64,000 nucleotides of DNA from Synechocystis sp. PCC 7509 (GCF_000332075.2 NZ_ALVU02000002.1:268443-332442), one strand, 5' to 3'. Shown: positions 45,431 through 54,826, numbered from the stretch's first letter. Numbers and translations: made by a program. The notes: generated by a model from the sequence alone, not told the origin.

Positions 45431-45760
45431 CGACCTGACCCCGACTCAGAGAACAGGCACTTTATAGACTTTCTAGGTTTGCAGCCCCAATCGTCAGAAA
45501 ATAGTGACGAGCCATTTGGAAATCCTTTCAGCCTAAACCCTAATGAGGAGCAGTGGGAGCCAGAAGGAGCTACTTATTACAACGGCGAATTAATCTTACA
45601 GCCCAAGCAAAAAACAATAGAGGATCAGTTATGGCTGTTAGACAATCACCCGCTATTTACTAGCGTTTGCCCTAAGTGCAAGTACCATTTCCCACAAGTG
45701 AATTTTCATATTATTCATTTCGATTGCCCCAATTGTGGATGGGTGGATGATTCGATTTAA
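45431..45760 (+). CDS. 5'-truncated zinc-ribbon protein
   Basis: The frame is open from the ISAs1 boundary (RPDPDSENRHFIDFLG...) to the stop at 45760, so the gene lost its start when ISAs1 inserted; a TTG at 45479 is the first possible start. The C-terminus has a zinc ribbon, CPKCKYHF and FDCPNCGW. The rest is Pro/Glu/Asn-rich. Function unknown; this could be the tail of a DNA-binding or primase-like protein, but nothing more can be said. Confidence 0.55.
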   Translation, partial: RPDPDSENRHFIDFLGLQPQSSENSDEPFGNPFSLNPNEEQWEPEGATYYNGELILQPKQKTIEDQLWLLDNHPLFTSVCPKCKYHFPQVNFHIIHFDCPNCGWVDDSI

Positions 45761-45980
45761 GCTCGTCAGCAATAGTGCAAAAGCTTTCCTGACTAATTGG
45801 TGGCGATCGCCCTCAATGCACTACCTGAGCTTTTACAACTTGCTACCTTTAGCCCGAAAAAGTTCCGAATTTCTTCCCTTGGTATCCCTGATAGCTTTAT
45901 TAAAGCTGATATATTTGACTGAACTCAATTGCCATCTTTAGTAGTGCTGTTTGCATATCATATAGTTTTGGAGCCTAATT

Positions 45981-46286
45981 ATGCCTCAAGTTCATCACAT
46001 GGTGCTGCTCAAATTTAAACAAGATGTGAACGACACGACAATCGCTGAAGTTCTGCAAGCAGTTGAGGAATTAAAGCAGTCTATTCCTGGAATTAATTAC
46101 TGTTCTAGCGGTGCTTATTCCAGTCCTGAAGGATTTAACAAAGGCTTTACGCATGGCTTTCTCACCACTTTTGAAAGCGCAGCAGCACGCGACTTCTATC
46201 TACCGCATCCCAAGCACGAAATTGTTAAAAACGCCTTGTTTGCTATTCTCGAAGACGCTGTTGCTTTTGATTTTGTTGCCGAGTGA
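45981..46286 (+). CDS. Dabb (stress-responsive A/B barrel) domain protein
   Basis: The 101-residue protein has the typical start VHHMVLLKFK, the central GFTHGFLTTFES segment and HPKHEIVKNALFAILEDAVAFDF at the end. Dabb proteins form dimeric ferredoxin-like barrels; they include cyclases and decarboxylases and stress proteins with no known substrate. It is a stand-alone gene, starting at ATG 45981. Confidence 0.88.
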   Translation: MPQVHHMVLLKFKQDVNDTTIAEVLQAVEELKQSIPGINYCSSGAYSSPEGFNKGFTHGFLTTFESAAARDFYLPHPKHEIVKNALFAILEDAVAFDFVAE

Positions 46287-46307
46287 ACCTGGATAAAACC
46301 GTTAGAT

Positions 46308-46520
46308 AGGGGTATGAGTATTATCGGAGCCGACGAAAACCGAGTTAAGCTTAAAAGCTTTGTTAGGTAAGAATTATCGTGATAACCAAGAGCATTGGCT
46401 AATGCCGATGTCGAGTCACTGCTCAACGATAGAATAAGGGTTTCAGCTTTTAAAAACATTTGTATTACCCCTGTAACTTCTCTTAGCCCGGTTTTCTGCA
46501 CGAATGATACTCATACCCCT
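46308..46520. repeat. 213-base MITE-like inverted-repeat element
   Basis: The left end AGGGGTATGAGTATTAT matches the complement of the right end, AGGGGTATGAGTATCAT. Similarity continues inward for about 40 bases (both contain AAAACCG, then TTAAG/CTAAG). The element has no gene of its own; a minus-strand frame over it is a chance opening. Confidence 0.7.
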
Positions 46521-46525
46521 GTAAA

Positions 46526-46899
46526 CAGCAAGGCTTGAAGCATAATGCCGTAGTTAGCCGACAACAAAAACTGAGTCAATAAAATACCCTCCTACGCGGC
46601 ATTGCATTAGGAGGGCAAAAGTTGAATCGGGTGTGAGGAGCAAGCATCATCTTTGCTCATATCAATAGTTAAGCACTTGAGTATTACAGTCCTGTGGCGG
46701 ATAAAACACAATGCTGTGACAGTGATTAAATTGCAGTCAAAGGAGGCGATCGCTTTCAGCACTGTTCATTGAGCAATCGCCTCACTGTAATATGGGGTCG
46801 CTACATATAACTACAGAGCAAAATAATCTGATTTTTAACGGAAGTTTTTGAGCAACTTAGCTACTATTGAAGCCAGTTGACTTGAGATGAGCAATAAAT
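46526..46899. promoter_or_regulatory. Leader region of the NDH-2 operon with two hairpins
   Basis: CCCTCCTA/TAGGAGGG (46587-46615) and GAGGCGAT/ATCGCCTC (46743-46783) form stable stems. The first may be a terminator on the minus strand or a leader hairpin. The second encloses a HIP1 site. No gene is seen in these 370 bases. Confidence 0.4.
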
Positions 46900-48219
46900 A
46901 TGAATTATGGGCGATCGCACTGGCTCAAATCGGCAACAGCGCAAAAGTTTTCCATTGTAGTTATTGGTGCGGGGTTTGGTGGTCTGCAAGCGGCGAAATC
47001 TTTAGCTCGTTCTGGCAAAGATGTTTTACTCATCGATCGCAATAACTATCACACTTTTGTGCCGTTGCTGTACCAGGTGGCAACAGCACAGATAGAACCG
47101 GAACTTATTGCTTACCCGGTGCGGACTATTTTGCGTCGTCGCTACGGTCATTTTCTCATGGCAGAAGTGGAACAAATTGATTTTTCCGAGCGAGTTATCC
47201 GCACAGATAGATTAGATATCCAATACAATTATTTGGTGGTAGCAACAGGAAGTCAAACGCAGTATTTAGGAGTTGCTGGAGCGGCAGAATTTGCATTGCC
47301 CTTACGGACATTAGAGGAGGCGGTGACACTGCGCGATCGCATTTTCGCTTGCTTTGAAGCTGCCTCTCGACTCGAACCAGAACATCGTCAGCATTTACTT
47401 ACCTTTGCGATTGTGGGTGGTGGTGCTACTGGAGTAGAAATAGTTGGGGCTTTTGTGGAATTGTTACGCAGCCGCATCCGCCGCGAGTATCCTAGTTTAA
47501 ACTGGCGCGAAGTTAAATTAAGTCTATTGCAAGCGAGCGATCGCTTACTTACAGAATTGCCTGCTAAACTTGGTCTGGCTGCACAAAAGTATCTGCAAAA
47601 ACTAGGGGTTGATGTTCGTCTGGAAACGCGCGTTAAACAAATTTCAGATACAGAAGTCTACCTCAGTGATGGTCAAAAAATCTCCACCGCTACTGTTATT
47701 TGGGTAGCGGGTTTGGAAGCAGCAATTCCTGACTTATCGGAGGAGCTTTTAAAGTCAAGTAAAGGCAAGTTGCTTGTTAGACCAACTTTACAATCCCTTA
47801 CCTATCCAAATGTCTATGCAATTGGTGATGCGGCTTACGTCGAACAAGCAAATAAACCCTTAAGTGGTGTCGCGCCAGAAGCTCTCCAGCAAGGTGTTAC
47901 CGTAGCTCAAAATATTACCAGGCAACTGCGCGGTCAAGAGCCAAAACCATTTCGCTATTTTAATAAAGGGAGATTAGCGATCATTGGTTGTTATTCAGGA
48001 GTTGGTTTAATTGGCAAATGGAAAGTTACAGGTTTTCTCGCGTGGATTATGTGGCTGGGAGTGCATTTAGTATATTTGCCTGGATTGCGAAATCGATTGG
48101 TTGTGCTTCTCTGTTGGCTGCAAACCTATCTGTTACGCGATCGCCCAGTGCGCTTAATTATGTCACCCCGTCGCCTCCTAGCAACGGAAGTTATCAGCAA
48201 ATATTTAGGACGTAAATAA
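46900..48219 (+). CDS. Type II NADH dehydrogenase (NDH-2)
   Basis: The 439-residue flavoprotein oxidises NAD(P)H and passes electrons to quinone without pumping protons. FAD-binding VIGAGFGG is at residues 21-28, LLIDRNNYHTFVPLLYQVA is the family's quinone-site signature, the NADH-binding AIVGGGATGVEIVG lies near 170, and YAIGDAAY closes the FAD site. The C-terminus (about 360-400) is amphipathic and hydrophobic, as needed for membrane attachment. A 14-base gap separates it from doxX, so they form an operon, probably linked to redox balance or quinone protection. Confidence 0.93.
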   Translation: MNYGRSHWLKSATAQKFSIVVIGAGFGGLQAAKSLARSGKDVLLIDRNNYHTFVPLLYQVATAQIEPELIAYPVRTILRRRYGHFLMAEVEQIDFSERVIRTDRLDIQYNYLVVATGSQTQYLGVAGAAEFALPLRTLEEAVTLRDRIFACFEAASRLEPEHRQHLLTFAIVGGGATGVEIVGAFVELLRSRIRREYPSLNWREVKLSLLQASDRLLTELPAKLGLAAQKYLQKLGVDVRLETRVKQISDTEVYLSDGQKISTATVIWVAGLEAAIPDLSEELLKSSKGKLLVRPTLQSLTYPNVYAIGDAAYVEQANKPLSGVAPEALQQGVTVAQNITRQLRGQEPKPFRYFNKGRLAIIGCYSGVGLIGKWKVTGFLAWIMWLGVHLVYLPGLRNRLVVLLCWLQTYLLRDRPVRLIMSPRRLLATEVISKYLGRK

Positions 48220-48233
48220 TTATTATTGGAGAC

Positions 48234-48725
48234 TTGATTATGCTAGACAAAACAACTACTGGTTTCAAACCCAAGGACCTCGCCCTAGCTCACTTATTCT
48301 TACGATTGCTTCTTGGTGTCAACTTTTTCAATCATGGCTTTACCCGCATTGGCAATATTCCCGGCTTTGTGGAAGAAACCGTTAAAACCCTGGAAGGTTC
48401 GTATTTCCCCGAACCTTTAGTACGCATCAATGCCTTTTTAGTGCCAATTATTGAGTTAGTGGTAGGCATTTTAATTACTTTAGGACTCTCAACCCGCCTA
48501 GCTTTAGTGGTAACGTTTGCCTTAATGGTCATGCTGATGATGGGTGTAACATCGGTACAAAATTGGCAAGCCGCCGGAAGCCAACTTGTTTATGGCATTG
48601 TGCTATTTATTTTGCTGGCAACGTGCCAATATAATGTTTTTTCCTTAGATCGCTGGTGGCGTAACCGAAATAAAGCTAAAACTACCGCAGATATGCGTCA
48701 AGAAGTACCACCCTATTCCAGTTAA
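48234..48725 (+). CDS. DoxX-family membrane protein
   Basis: The 163 residues have four hydrophobic helices: LFLRLLLGVNFFNHG, VPIIELVVGILITLG, LVVTFALMVMLMMGV and LVYGIVLFILLATC. This matches the DoxX/SURF4 fold, which binds quinone or quinol-like ligands and often partners oxidoreductases. It is preceded by GGAGACTTGATT close to its ATG. Cotranscription with NDH-2 suggests a quinone-linked redox pair. Confidence 0.88.
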   Translation: MIMLDKTTTGFKPKDLALAHLFLRLLLGVNFFNHGFTRIGNIPGFVEETVKTLEGSYFPEPLVRINAFLVPIIELVVGILITLGLSTRLALVVTFALMVMLMMGVTSVQNWQAAGSQLVYGIVLFILLATCQYNVFSLDRWWRNRNKAKTTADMRQEVPPYSS

Positions 48726-48936
48726 TCGGCGATCACACCAATTAATGTGACTTTACCCATAACTGGGTAGCGACGATCATCGAAACAAAAAACCGGATTA
48801 AGCCTAGAATCTCTACTGAGTAAACGTTTTAATTTCAAACTCTTAAATAACGTCAGTTCGGGATAAGGAAAAAGCTAAAAAAGGGGCAAAACAGGTAGTC
48901 TGAAAGTACCAACTAATCAATCTACCTGGATGCCTT

Positions 48937-49608
48937 ATGCTTAGTTTAGAAGACCTATTCTGCTCCGTCGATGATTTTTGCCAAATCTTTGAACCACGGT
49001 GGGAGCAGCAATTGCTCAGTCATAATTTAAGAAAGCGCAAACGTTCACGTACCCTATGCTTGAGCGAAATCATGACGATTGTGATTAGCTTTCATCAGTC
49101 TTGTTACCGGAATTTTAAAACTTACTACTTGGAAAAGGTGCAAAAACATTGGCAGGCTTATTTTCCCAGACTTGTAAGCTACAATCGGTTTGTGGAATGG
49201 CTCCCTAGCATTTTAATACCCTTATGCGCCTATCTACGTTCTCGTTTTGGCGCTTGTAGTGGGATCAGTTTCATGGACTCCACTAGCCTCCGGGTCTGTC
49301 ACAATAAGCGCATCCATCAGCATCAAGTATTTCAAAATCTTGCTGCTCGTGGCAAGACCTCGGTAGATTGGTTTTTTGGTTTTAAACTACATTTGGTCGT
49401 CAATGACAAAGGTGAGTTACTTAACTGTCAAATAACTCCAGGCAATATTGACGACCGTAAACCTGTTCCTAAATTGCTACAACAACTTTTCGGTAAAGTG
49501 TTTGCAGATAAAGGCTACATTTCTCTACAACTTGCCAAAGATTTGTGGAAAAGTGCTGGCATCCAACTTACCCCTCTTTTGTCAGACTCCGGTTTCTTCT
49601 CTTATTAA
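48937..49608 (+). CDS. IS982-family transposase, 3'-truncated
   Basis: The 223 residues read as an IS982 transposase, usually about 270-290 residues: FCQIFEPRWEQQLL, LCLSEIMTIVISFHQS, GISFMDSTSLRVCHNKR with the catalytic Asp, WFFGFKLHLVVNDKGEL and VFADKGYIS. The end (TPLLSDSGFFSY) replaces the normal C-terminal helix with the catalytic Glu, so the protein is inactive. No matching right end is visible. Confidence 0.85.
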   Translation: MLSLEDLFCSVDDFCQIFEPRWEQQLLSHNLRKRKRSRTLCLSEIMTIVISFHQSCYRNFKTYYLEKVQKHWQAYFPRLVSYNRFVEWLPSILIPLCAYLRSRFGACSGISFMDSTSLRVCHNKRIHQHQVFQNLAARGKTSVDWFFGFKLHLVVNDKGELLNCQITPGNIDDRKPVPKLLQQLFGKVFADKGYISLQLAKDLWKSAGIQLTPLLSDSGFFSY

Positions 49609-49778
49609 TACTTTCTGAACACAAGGTATACTAGGCAATACGGCGTTTGCTAATATAATTTTAGTAAGTTCCACGCTTTCATGAATTGGTATTAAGAAAA
49701 AAAGCTGCTATCGCTTACTATATAAGAACTTTAGAATTTAAAAATAATAAATCTTTTCGGAGAGTGACAGAAGAGGGT

Positions 49779-50800
49779 TACAGCAGATTTCAACGAGATA
49801 GAGTACAGTTGGCTGTAAGTATTATCGACAGGTCTAATGAAAGCTTACTCTATTGATTTCCGAGAAAAAGTGGTCAAAGCCTATGCGCGAGGAGACACAT
49901 CTATTCGGAAGTTAGCAGCCAAATTCGATGTGAGTAAAGCATTTGTCCAAAGAGTGGTGAAACAGAAGAAGCTGACTGGTCATGTGCAACCAAAAAAACA
50001 GGGCGGCGCAATGAAGAGTGAGTTGGAGGAATACTCAATGGAACTTGCTCAAATGGTGGAAAATTATCCAGATGCAACGCTAAGTGAATATTGTGAGCAT
50101 TGGGGAGAAACTTACTCTTCTTGGTACAGCACCAGTACAATGTGCCGCGCCTTACAAAAACAGCAGTTGACGCGAAAAAAAAGACGTTACGCAGCACTCA
50201 AGCAGCAACGGAGAGAGTGCAAAAGCTCAGAGGCGAGTATTGGCAGCAAGTTAAGAATATTGAACCTCACAATCTAGTATTCTTAGATGAAACAGGTGTG
50301 ATGCTGGGGTTGACCAGAACTTATGCTCGTTCCCCTCGTGGTAGTAGAGTGTATGATTTAAAACCTTTCTATCGAGGTCTAAGGGTAACGGTGATTGGTG
50401 CAATTAGTTTAACTGGTGTTGTGGCATTAATGACTCTAGATGGGGCGATGGATGGTGATGCTTTTAAAGTCTTTATTGAAAAGTGTTTAGTGCCGCAATT
50501 ATGGGCAGGGGCAGTGGTGGTCATGGACAATCTTCCCGCTCACAAAATCGCTTCAATTGAACCAATAATTAAATCTATCGGTGCAAGGGTACTTAATTTG
50601 TCCCCATATTCTCCAGACTTCAACCCTATTGAACTATGGTGGTCGCAGCTCAAGTCTTTCTTACGTCAATTTTCTCCTGCTACTACAAACATGGTTGATG
50701 TCCTCCTGGCCACTGCTCTTGATTTAATCAATCCCAAACATTTACGCAACTGGTTTGCCAACTGTTGTTACTGTACTCAATAAACCTACAATCTGCTGTA
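49779..50800 (+). mobile_element. IS630-family element with TA target duplication
   Basis: Inverted ends TACAGCAGATT...GAGTACAGT (49779-49809) and their complement (50770-50800) enclose the transposase frames. The flanking TA on each side is the usual IS630/Tc1 duplication. Confidence 0.85.
49837..50783 (+). CDS. IS630-family transposase in two frames
   Basis: Frame 1 (49837-50277) carries the HTH region (MKAYSIDFREKVVKAYARGD and KLAAKFDVSKAFVQRV). Frame 2 (to 50783) carries the DDE domain: LVFLDETGV, VVVMDNLPAH and FNPIELWWSQ. They join at an eight-A run near 50180, where QLTRKK continues as KTLRSTQAATERV after a one-base shift. Slippage on the A run could be programmed, as in other IS630 members, so this copy may be active. 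Confidence 0.88.
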
Positions 50801-50869
50801 CTTACCAACTTTGGAGCATAAGTTGGTAAAATTAGAGCATACACCCCAAGTTTTGCACGGGGTTGGGCA

Positions 50870-51492
50870 ATGACGACTAAAACTATCCAACTACCAAAAG
50901 TTGGTAAAACAGAAAAATCCCTTCGTAAATCTCCTAACGCTCGCAAGTATTCCGAAGTCAGAACTAGAGAGCATTTGTTACCAGCAGAAGTTGAGGCAAT
51001 GCGGAGAGCCATCAAAAAATCTCAGGGTCGCCATGCTCATCGGGACTCCATCCTAATTTTGTTGATCTACCGCCACGGATTGAGGGTGGTAGAGGCGACA
51101 GCCTTGAGGTGGGAGCAGATCGACTTTAGCGGCGGAACGATTTACGTTAAGCGAGTCAAAAAGGGAACTCCTTCGGTTCAACCACTTTACGGGGATGAAA
51201 TTCGCTCACTCCGTAAGCTTCAACGTGATTATCCTATTAGTCCCTATGTTTTTCAATCTTCTCGACACGGACCGTTGGCACAGGATACTGTAGGCGGAAT
51301 TGTTGAGCGGGCAGGCACGCTCGCTGGTCTACCTTTTCCTGTTCATGCCCATATGGTACGGGCTATTATCTGGCTAATCGAGGTACTGATACTCGGACAA
51401 TTCAAAGTTATCTAGGGCATAACAATATTCAGCATACTGTTCGTTACACCGAACTCGCATCTACCAAGTTTCAAGGACTTTGGGATGATTGA
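50870..51492 (+). pseudogene. Short tyrosine integrase with a small internal deletion
   Basis: A FimB/E-type integrase: LLPAEVEAMRRAIKK, the first catalytic Arg in YRHGLRVVEATALRW, and IYVKRVKKG. At 51352-51362 CATATGGTACGGGC replaces the expected coding sequence for HMLRHATG: about ten bases are missing, removing the second catalytic Arg and shifting frame. Downstream in another frame the C-terminus is intact (GYYLANRGTDTRTIQSYLGH and HTVRYTELA with the Tyr nucleophile), ending at 51492. The enzyme is dead. Confidence 0.75.
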
Positions 51493-51626
51493 TGTTTAAA
51501 GCTCCTGCTTAGTTGTTGCCTATCTCCCCCGAAAAAAATCGCTCTCCTGTTAACACTTTTCGTTAACTTAGTGCCATTTAACCCACGGCGTTCAAATCCG
51601 TTCCGAGTACAGCCACTCGTCAGGTT

Positions 51627-52955
51627 TTACTGTAATGTTTTATGGTGATACAAACATAGGCTCTCTTCCATTTTTTTTAGTGCAATCCTCAAATTAGCTT
51701 GCGTCCAGAGAAGTGGAGTAACATCATTAGGAATATATTTATTGTCTTCAATGTAATAAAGTTCTGGACATTTAAACTCGCCCGCTTCACATTCTTCTCC
51801 CGTTAGCTGTCCCAAAGAACGGTTTAAGTAAAATATTTGTTGCTTCAGAAACTCATCTTGATTTGTCTCTTTGAACTTAGCTCCAAAAATTACTGAAATA
51901 ATAGGATCAAAAATGCACCATTGAGCTTCTTGACCTTCTTGAATTAATGAGTTGCGATATGACATATCGTCACTTACATCAATAGTTCTTTGCTGGGGAG
52001 AAAGCTTTTTCTTATAATCAGCAGCCCAAAAAGAATCTCGAATATATCTTTTGACTCCATAATCGCCTTGAAGATGGTCAATTACATCCTGAAGAACTCG
52101 ATCGGCAATTGCACCATCAATAATTTTCAAAGGGTATATGAGAAATAGTAAGGCAGAGTCATACCTTCTTACATTAGAACTTGGTTCTTTACATTCATAT
52201 GGCAAAATTTCATGTAGCACTTTTGTACCATTTTGAATCAGTTCGTTTAGAAAATCAAGAGTAATGAGTCTGTCTTTGTAAGCAAGGTAACTTGATACAC
52301 TGGGCAATTCAATCAATGCTTGTCGAAGCGCTTCTAGCCCTGCTTTAACAACACCAACACTCGAAGCCTCTATTTTCCGTTCTTCCTCCCAATGACCACT
52401 ATCCTTATCCTTCCAATAAGAAATAGCATCGAAATATAAAGGAAAAAGTGCAATAATCTCAATATCCTCTTTTTCTAGCTTTAAAAGCTCCTCGTTTAAT
52501 AATTTGCAGTAGAGCCACAGGAAATAACCTAATGCATCGTTTTGAGCATGAGACCATTTTTCATCTACCTCCTGCAAATTCTCTCCATCGAATCTTACAT
52601 GGGGTCGTTGTATAATATCATTGGCTAGGTTTGGATTTTCTATAATTTTCTCAAATCGGTATCTATAGCTTTTAAAATACTTTATTAAAGAACTAAGGCA
52701 TTTAATTGATACATCAAAGTCTCCAATAACATAATGAGCATATGCAACATAAATGTTATCTCTTACCCAAACGTACTTATAACCAGTATATTGAGTTTCG
52801 TGTCTGGTCAGAGCAGCAGGAAATAATCCTGTCGAGAGTGAACAGAAATCAAATGTATTTTTGTTTTTCAAAAATTCAATAACTTCATGGATTTCTTCCA
52901 CTGTGTATTCATTTCTTATCAAGTCGAGAATCTTTTTATTTTGTATAATCAACAT
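51627..52955 (-). CDS. GH15/phosphorylase-kinase-like (alpha/alpha)6 barrel protein
   Basis: The 442 residues resemble glycoside hydrolase family 15 and the PhK alpha-subunit barrel: TGYKYVWVRDNIYVAYAHY (residues 57-75) lines the substrate cleft, SGHWEEERKIEASSVGVVKAGLEAL gives the acidic region corresponding to the catalytic acid, and VTPLLWTQANLRIALK the last conserved segment. Substrate is an alpha-glucan-type sugar by family, but not shown. It has no signal peptide, so it acts in the cytoplasm. It overlaps the upstream membrane protein by 20 bases, which implies obligate coupling. Confidence 0.7.
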   Translation of the reverse strand: MLIIQNKKILDLIRNEYTVEEIHEVIEFLKNKNTFDFCSLSTGLFPAALTRHETQYTGYKYVWVRDNIYVAYAHYVIGDFDVSIKCLSSLIKYFKSYRYRFEKIIENPNLANDIIQRPHVRFDGENLQEVDEKWSHAQNDALGYFLWLYCKLLNEELLKLEKEDIEIIALFPLYFDAISYWKDKDSGHWEEERKIEASSVGVVKAGLEALRQALIELPSVSSYLAYKDRLITLDFLNELIQNGTKVLHEILPYECKEPSSNVRRYDSALLFLIYPLKIIDGAIADRVLQDVIDHLQGDYGVKRYIRDSFWAADYKKKLSPQQRTIDVSDDMSYRNSLIQEGQEAQWCIFDPIISVIFGAKFKETNQDEFLKQQIFYLNRSLGQLTGEECEAGEFKCPELYYIEDNKYIPNDVTPLLWTQANLRIALKKMEESLCLYHHKTLQ

Positions 52956-53598
52956 TTCCTGTTTCTCCTTGTACCGACTCCTTGAGATCTACCTCTTCCT
53001 CTTCTGGCTTTTCTAAACTATTAGAAAACAATTTAGCTATCAATTGTTTTAAAGTAAGCTTTTTGTCTTTCTCTTTTGGCTTTCCTATGCTGTCCCCTTT
53101 ACGTTTATATGCTCTATCAATCAGAAGCGTAAATATAATTCCACACATACCAGAGAATACAAGAACCAATAAATCTGTTCTTGGCAGCTTAAGAATCAGG
53201 GTTGCAACTATAATCAATACAGATAAAAACAGAGTAGACCATTGCTGTGCCCAATCTTCCAAGCTAAATACAGAACGATACTTTTCACAGAAACTTTCAT
53301 ATAAGCAGAAGTATGAAATTTCACCAGTATTATTCCTGCATTCATCGGACTGAAAAAACTTGCTGATAACAAGTATACGCATTTGTAAGTGCTTACATAA
53401 TAAATCAACGTAAACACATACAAGCGGAATTAAACAAAGTGTAAGATGCAAAGATAGTATTGGCTTTGCAGTTGAACTAAGATTGCTTATACCTAATCCA
53501 ATAGCGCCCAATGCGGCAACTAATATTAACTTCCACTTTAATAAATCCGTTCTACCCTTCTCTGCTTCGACAATTTCATCCCTAAAAGCTTCCATCAT
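52936..53598 (-). CDS. Four-helix membrane protein coupled to GH15-like gene
   Basis: The 220 residues have an N-terminal charged helix, two membrane helices near 22-40 and 47-67, a cytoplasmic loop (CRNNTGEISYFCLYESFCEKY), two more near 121-137 and 143-161, and an acidic/basic tail with EEEEVDLKE. No family is recognised. The topology resembles the SLATT-like membrane proteins that serve as effectors in some bacterial conflict systems, but that is only an impression. Its end overlaps the GH15-like start by 20 bases. The pair lies downstream of the transposition genes as apparent cargo. Confidence 0.6.
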   Translation of the reverse strand: MMEAFRDEIVEAEKGRTDLLKWKLILVAALGAIGLGISNLSSTAKPILSLHLTLCLIPLVCVYVDLLCKHLQMRILVISKFFQSDECRNNTGEISYFCLYESFCEKYRSVFSLEDWAQQWSTLFLSVLIIVATLILKLPRTDLLVLVFSGMCGIIFTLLIDRAYKRKGDSIGKPKEKDKKLTLKQLIAKLFSNSLEKPEEEEVDLKESVQGETGNVDYTK

Positions 53599-53785
53599 AA
53601 GGCTTCTTCTATTGTTTTAAGTGAGATTAAGTAGGTAGCTGAATCAAATATAATATCTCCTATAAGAAGTATGCAACCTATTTGCTATCGCCCTACGCCA
53701 GCGCCGCCCCCCTTGCCTGTCATACTGCACCCAAGTCATGGGACTTGCATAGATTTCAGGCTTTGTCAATTTTAATTGGATGCTC

Positions 53786-54775
53786 TCAAGATTCTAAATA
53801 TAAACTAGAGCTATCAGTTGGTCGCGCATGAAGATAGCGCCCAGTTGTAGCAATATTGGCATGACCCAATGTTTCTTTGACCAAGTGAACCGGAGCGCCC
53901 CGATCCATTGCATGACTGGCATGAGCATGACGCAGCCAGTGCGGTGATACAGCGTCAGCTACAGCCTCCTCTAATCCTGGCACTCTTTTCGCCGCAGCTT
54001 TGACAATGCGATTGACCTGCATCTCCTTCAAATGCCCCTTTTTCTTACGGCTAGTAAACACTGGTTCACCAATTGCCGCATCACCCCGCAATGATTGCAA
54101 TTCCTGCCAAAGTGATGCAGGCAGCTTAATTGCTCGTGTTTTACCACCTTTACCGTAGACCAACACCTGTCCCCCAACATCCCTTGGTTGCAGCGAGAAC
54201 CACTGCAATTGCGTCACCTCTGACACCCTTAGCCCTGCAACATACAGTAGCTTCAGTAACGCTCGGTTGCGCTTATTCTGTTCTAAACCAATCATCGTTT
54301 GTACCACCCATTCTGGTAAAATCCGTTCTGCCAAGGAATCCTTCACCTTGGGCAGAGTTACCGCTCCGGCGGGGTTAGCTTTCAGCAACCCCGTTTTTTG
54401 ATGAGCGAAAGTAAACAGAGATTTAATTGCCGCGATCGCCCTAGCAACAGAAGAAACAGCCAGGGAGCTTTGATGCAGTGCAGTGGAATAGCCCTGAATA
54501 TCAGCTAAGGTTATCGAATCAATGGGTTTATTTACAACCCCCAGAAACTTTAATGCTTCGCGGCGATAGTAACGCTGCGTATGGGGTGATTTACCGTGAA
54601 GCCAAAGGTCAAGCAACCCCTCCGTAGGAGTAATTGACGCACTGGAGTGAGAGATCGCGTTATTGTCGGTTTGCACATAAGTTGAAAAATCATCCACGGA
54701 TTTAGGCACTTTCAGCCTCGCTATTTGCACATAAGTTGAAAATAATTTGCACAAAAAGTGAAATTTTCTGAACAA
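53786..54775 (-). CDS. Tyrosine recombinase (XerC/D type)
   Basis: The 329 residues contain a SAM-like N-terminal core-binding domain (SPHTQRYYRREALKFLG, TLADIQGYSTALHQ) and a catalytic domain with Arg in YVAGLRVSEVTQL, Lys in VYGKGGKTRAIKL, HWLRH (His-x-x-Arg), LGHANIATT and Tyr in TGRYLH. All active-site residues are present. The first ~50 residues are unusual: they contain FSTYVQ twice because the N-terminal coding region carries two copies of a DNA repeat (54670-54742). Placed where Tn5053-like elements keep a serine resolvase, it may resolve cointegrates. Confidence 0.88.
   Translation of the reverse strand: MFRKFHFLCKLFSTYVQIARLKVPKSVDDFSTYVQTDNNAISHSSASITPTEGLLDLWLHGKSPHTQRYYRREALKFLGVVNKPIDSITLADIQGYSTALHQSSLAVSSVARAIAAIKSLFTFAHQKTGLLKANPAGAVTLPKVKDSLAERILPEWVVQTMIGLEQNKRNRALLKLLYVAGLRVSEVTQLQWFSLQPRDVGGQVLVYGKGGKTRAIKLPASLWQELQSLRGDAAIGEPVFTSRKKKGHLKEMQVNRIVKAAAKRVPGLEEAVADAVSPHWLRHAHASHAMDRGAPVHLVKETLGHANIATTGRYLHARPTDSSSLYLES
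54670..54763 (+). repeat. Three short direct repeats at the recombinase gene start
   Basis: TTTGCACATAAGTTGAAAA occurs at 54670-54688 and 54724-54742, and a variant TTTGCACAAAAAGTGAAA at 54746-54763. They overlap the recombinase N-terminal codons and its upstream region, and could be a resolution site for that enzyme or TnsB-type end repeats. Confidence 0.7.
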
Positions 54776-54826
54776 ATTTACTCAATAGATGAAAATTTCT
54801 GCTATTGGCTAGTAACTAACGATAAC

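Noticed and set aside
45735..45941. Plus-strand frame overlapping the zinc-ribbon gene
   Set aside because: It begins inside the zinc-ribbon codons in another frame and has no recognisable features or ribosome site.
46196..46501. Minus-strand frame of 101 residues
   Set aside because: It lies over the end of the Dabb gene and the inverted-repeat element and has no protein-like conservation pattern.
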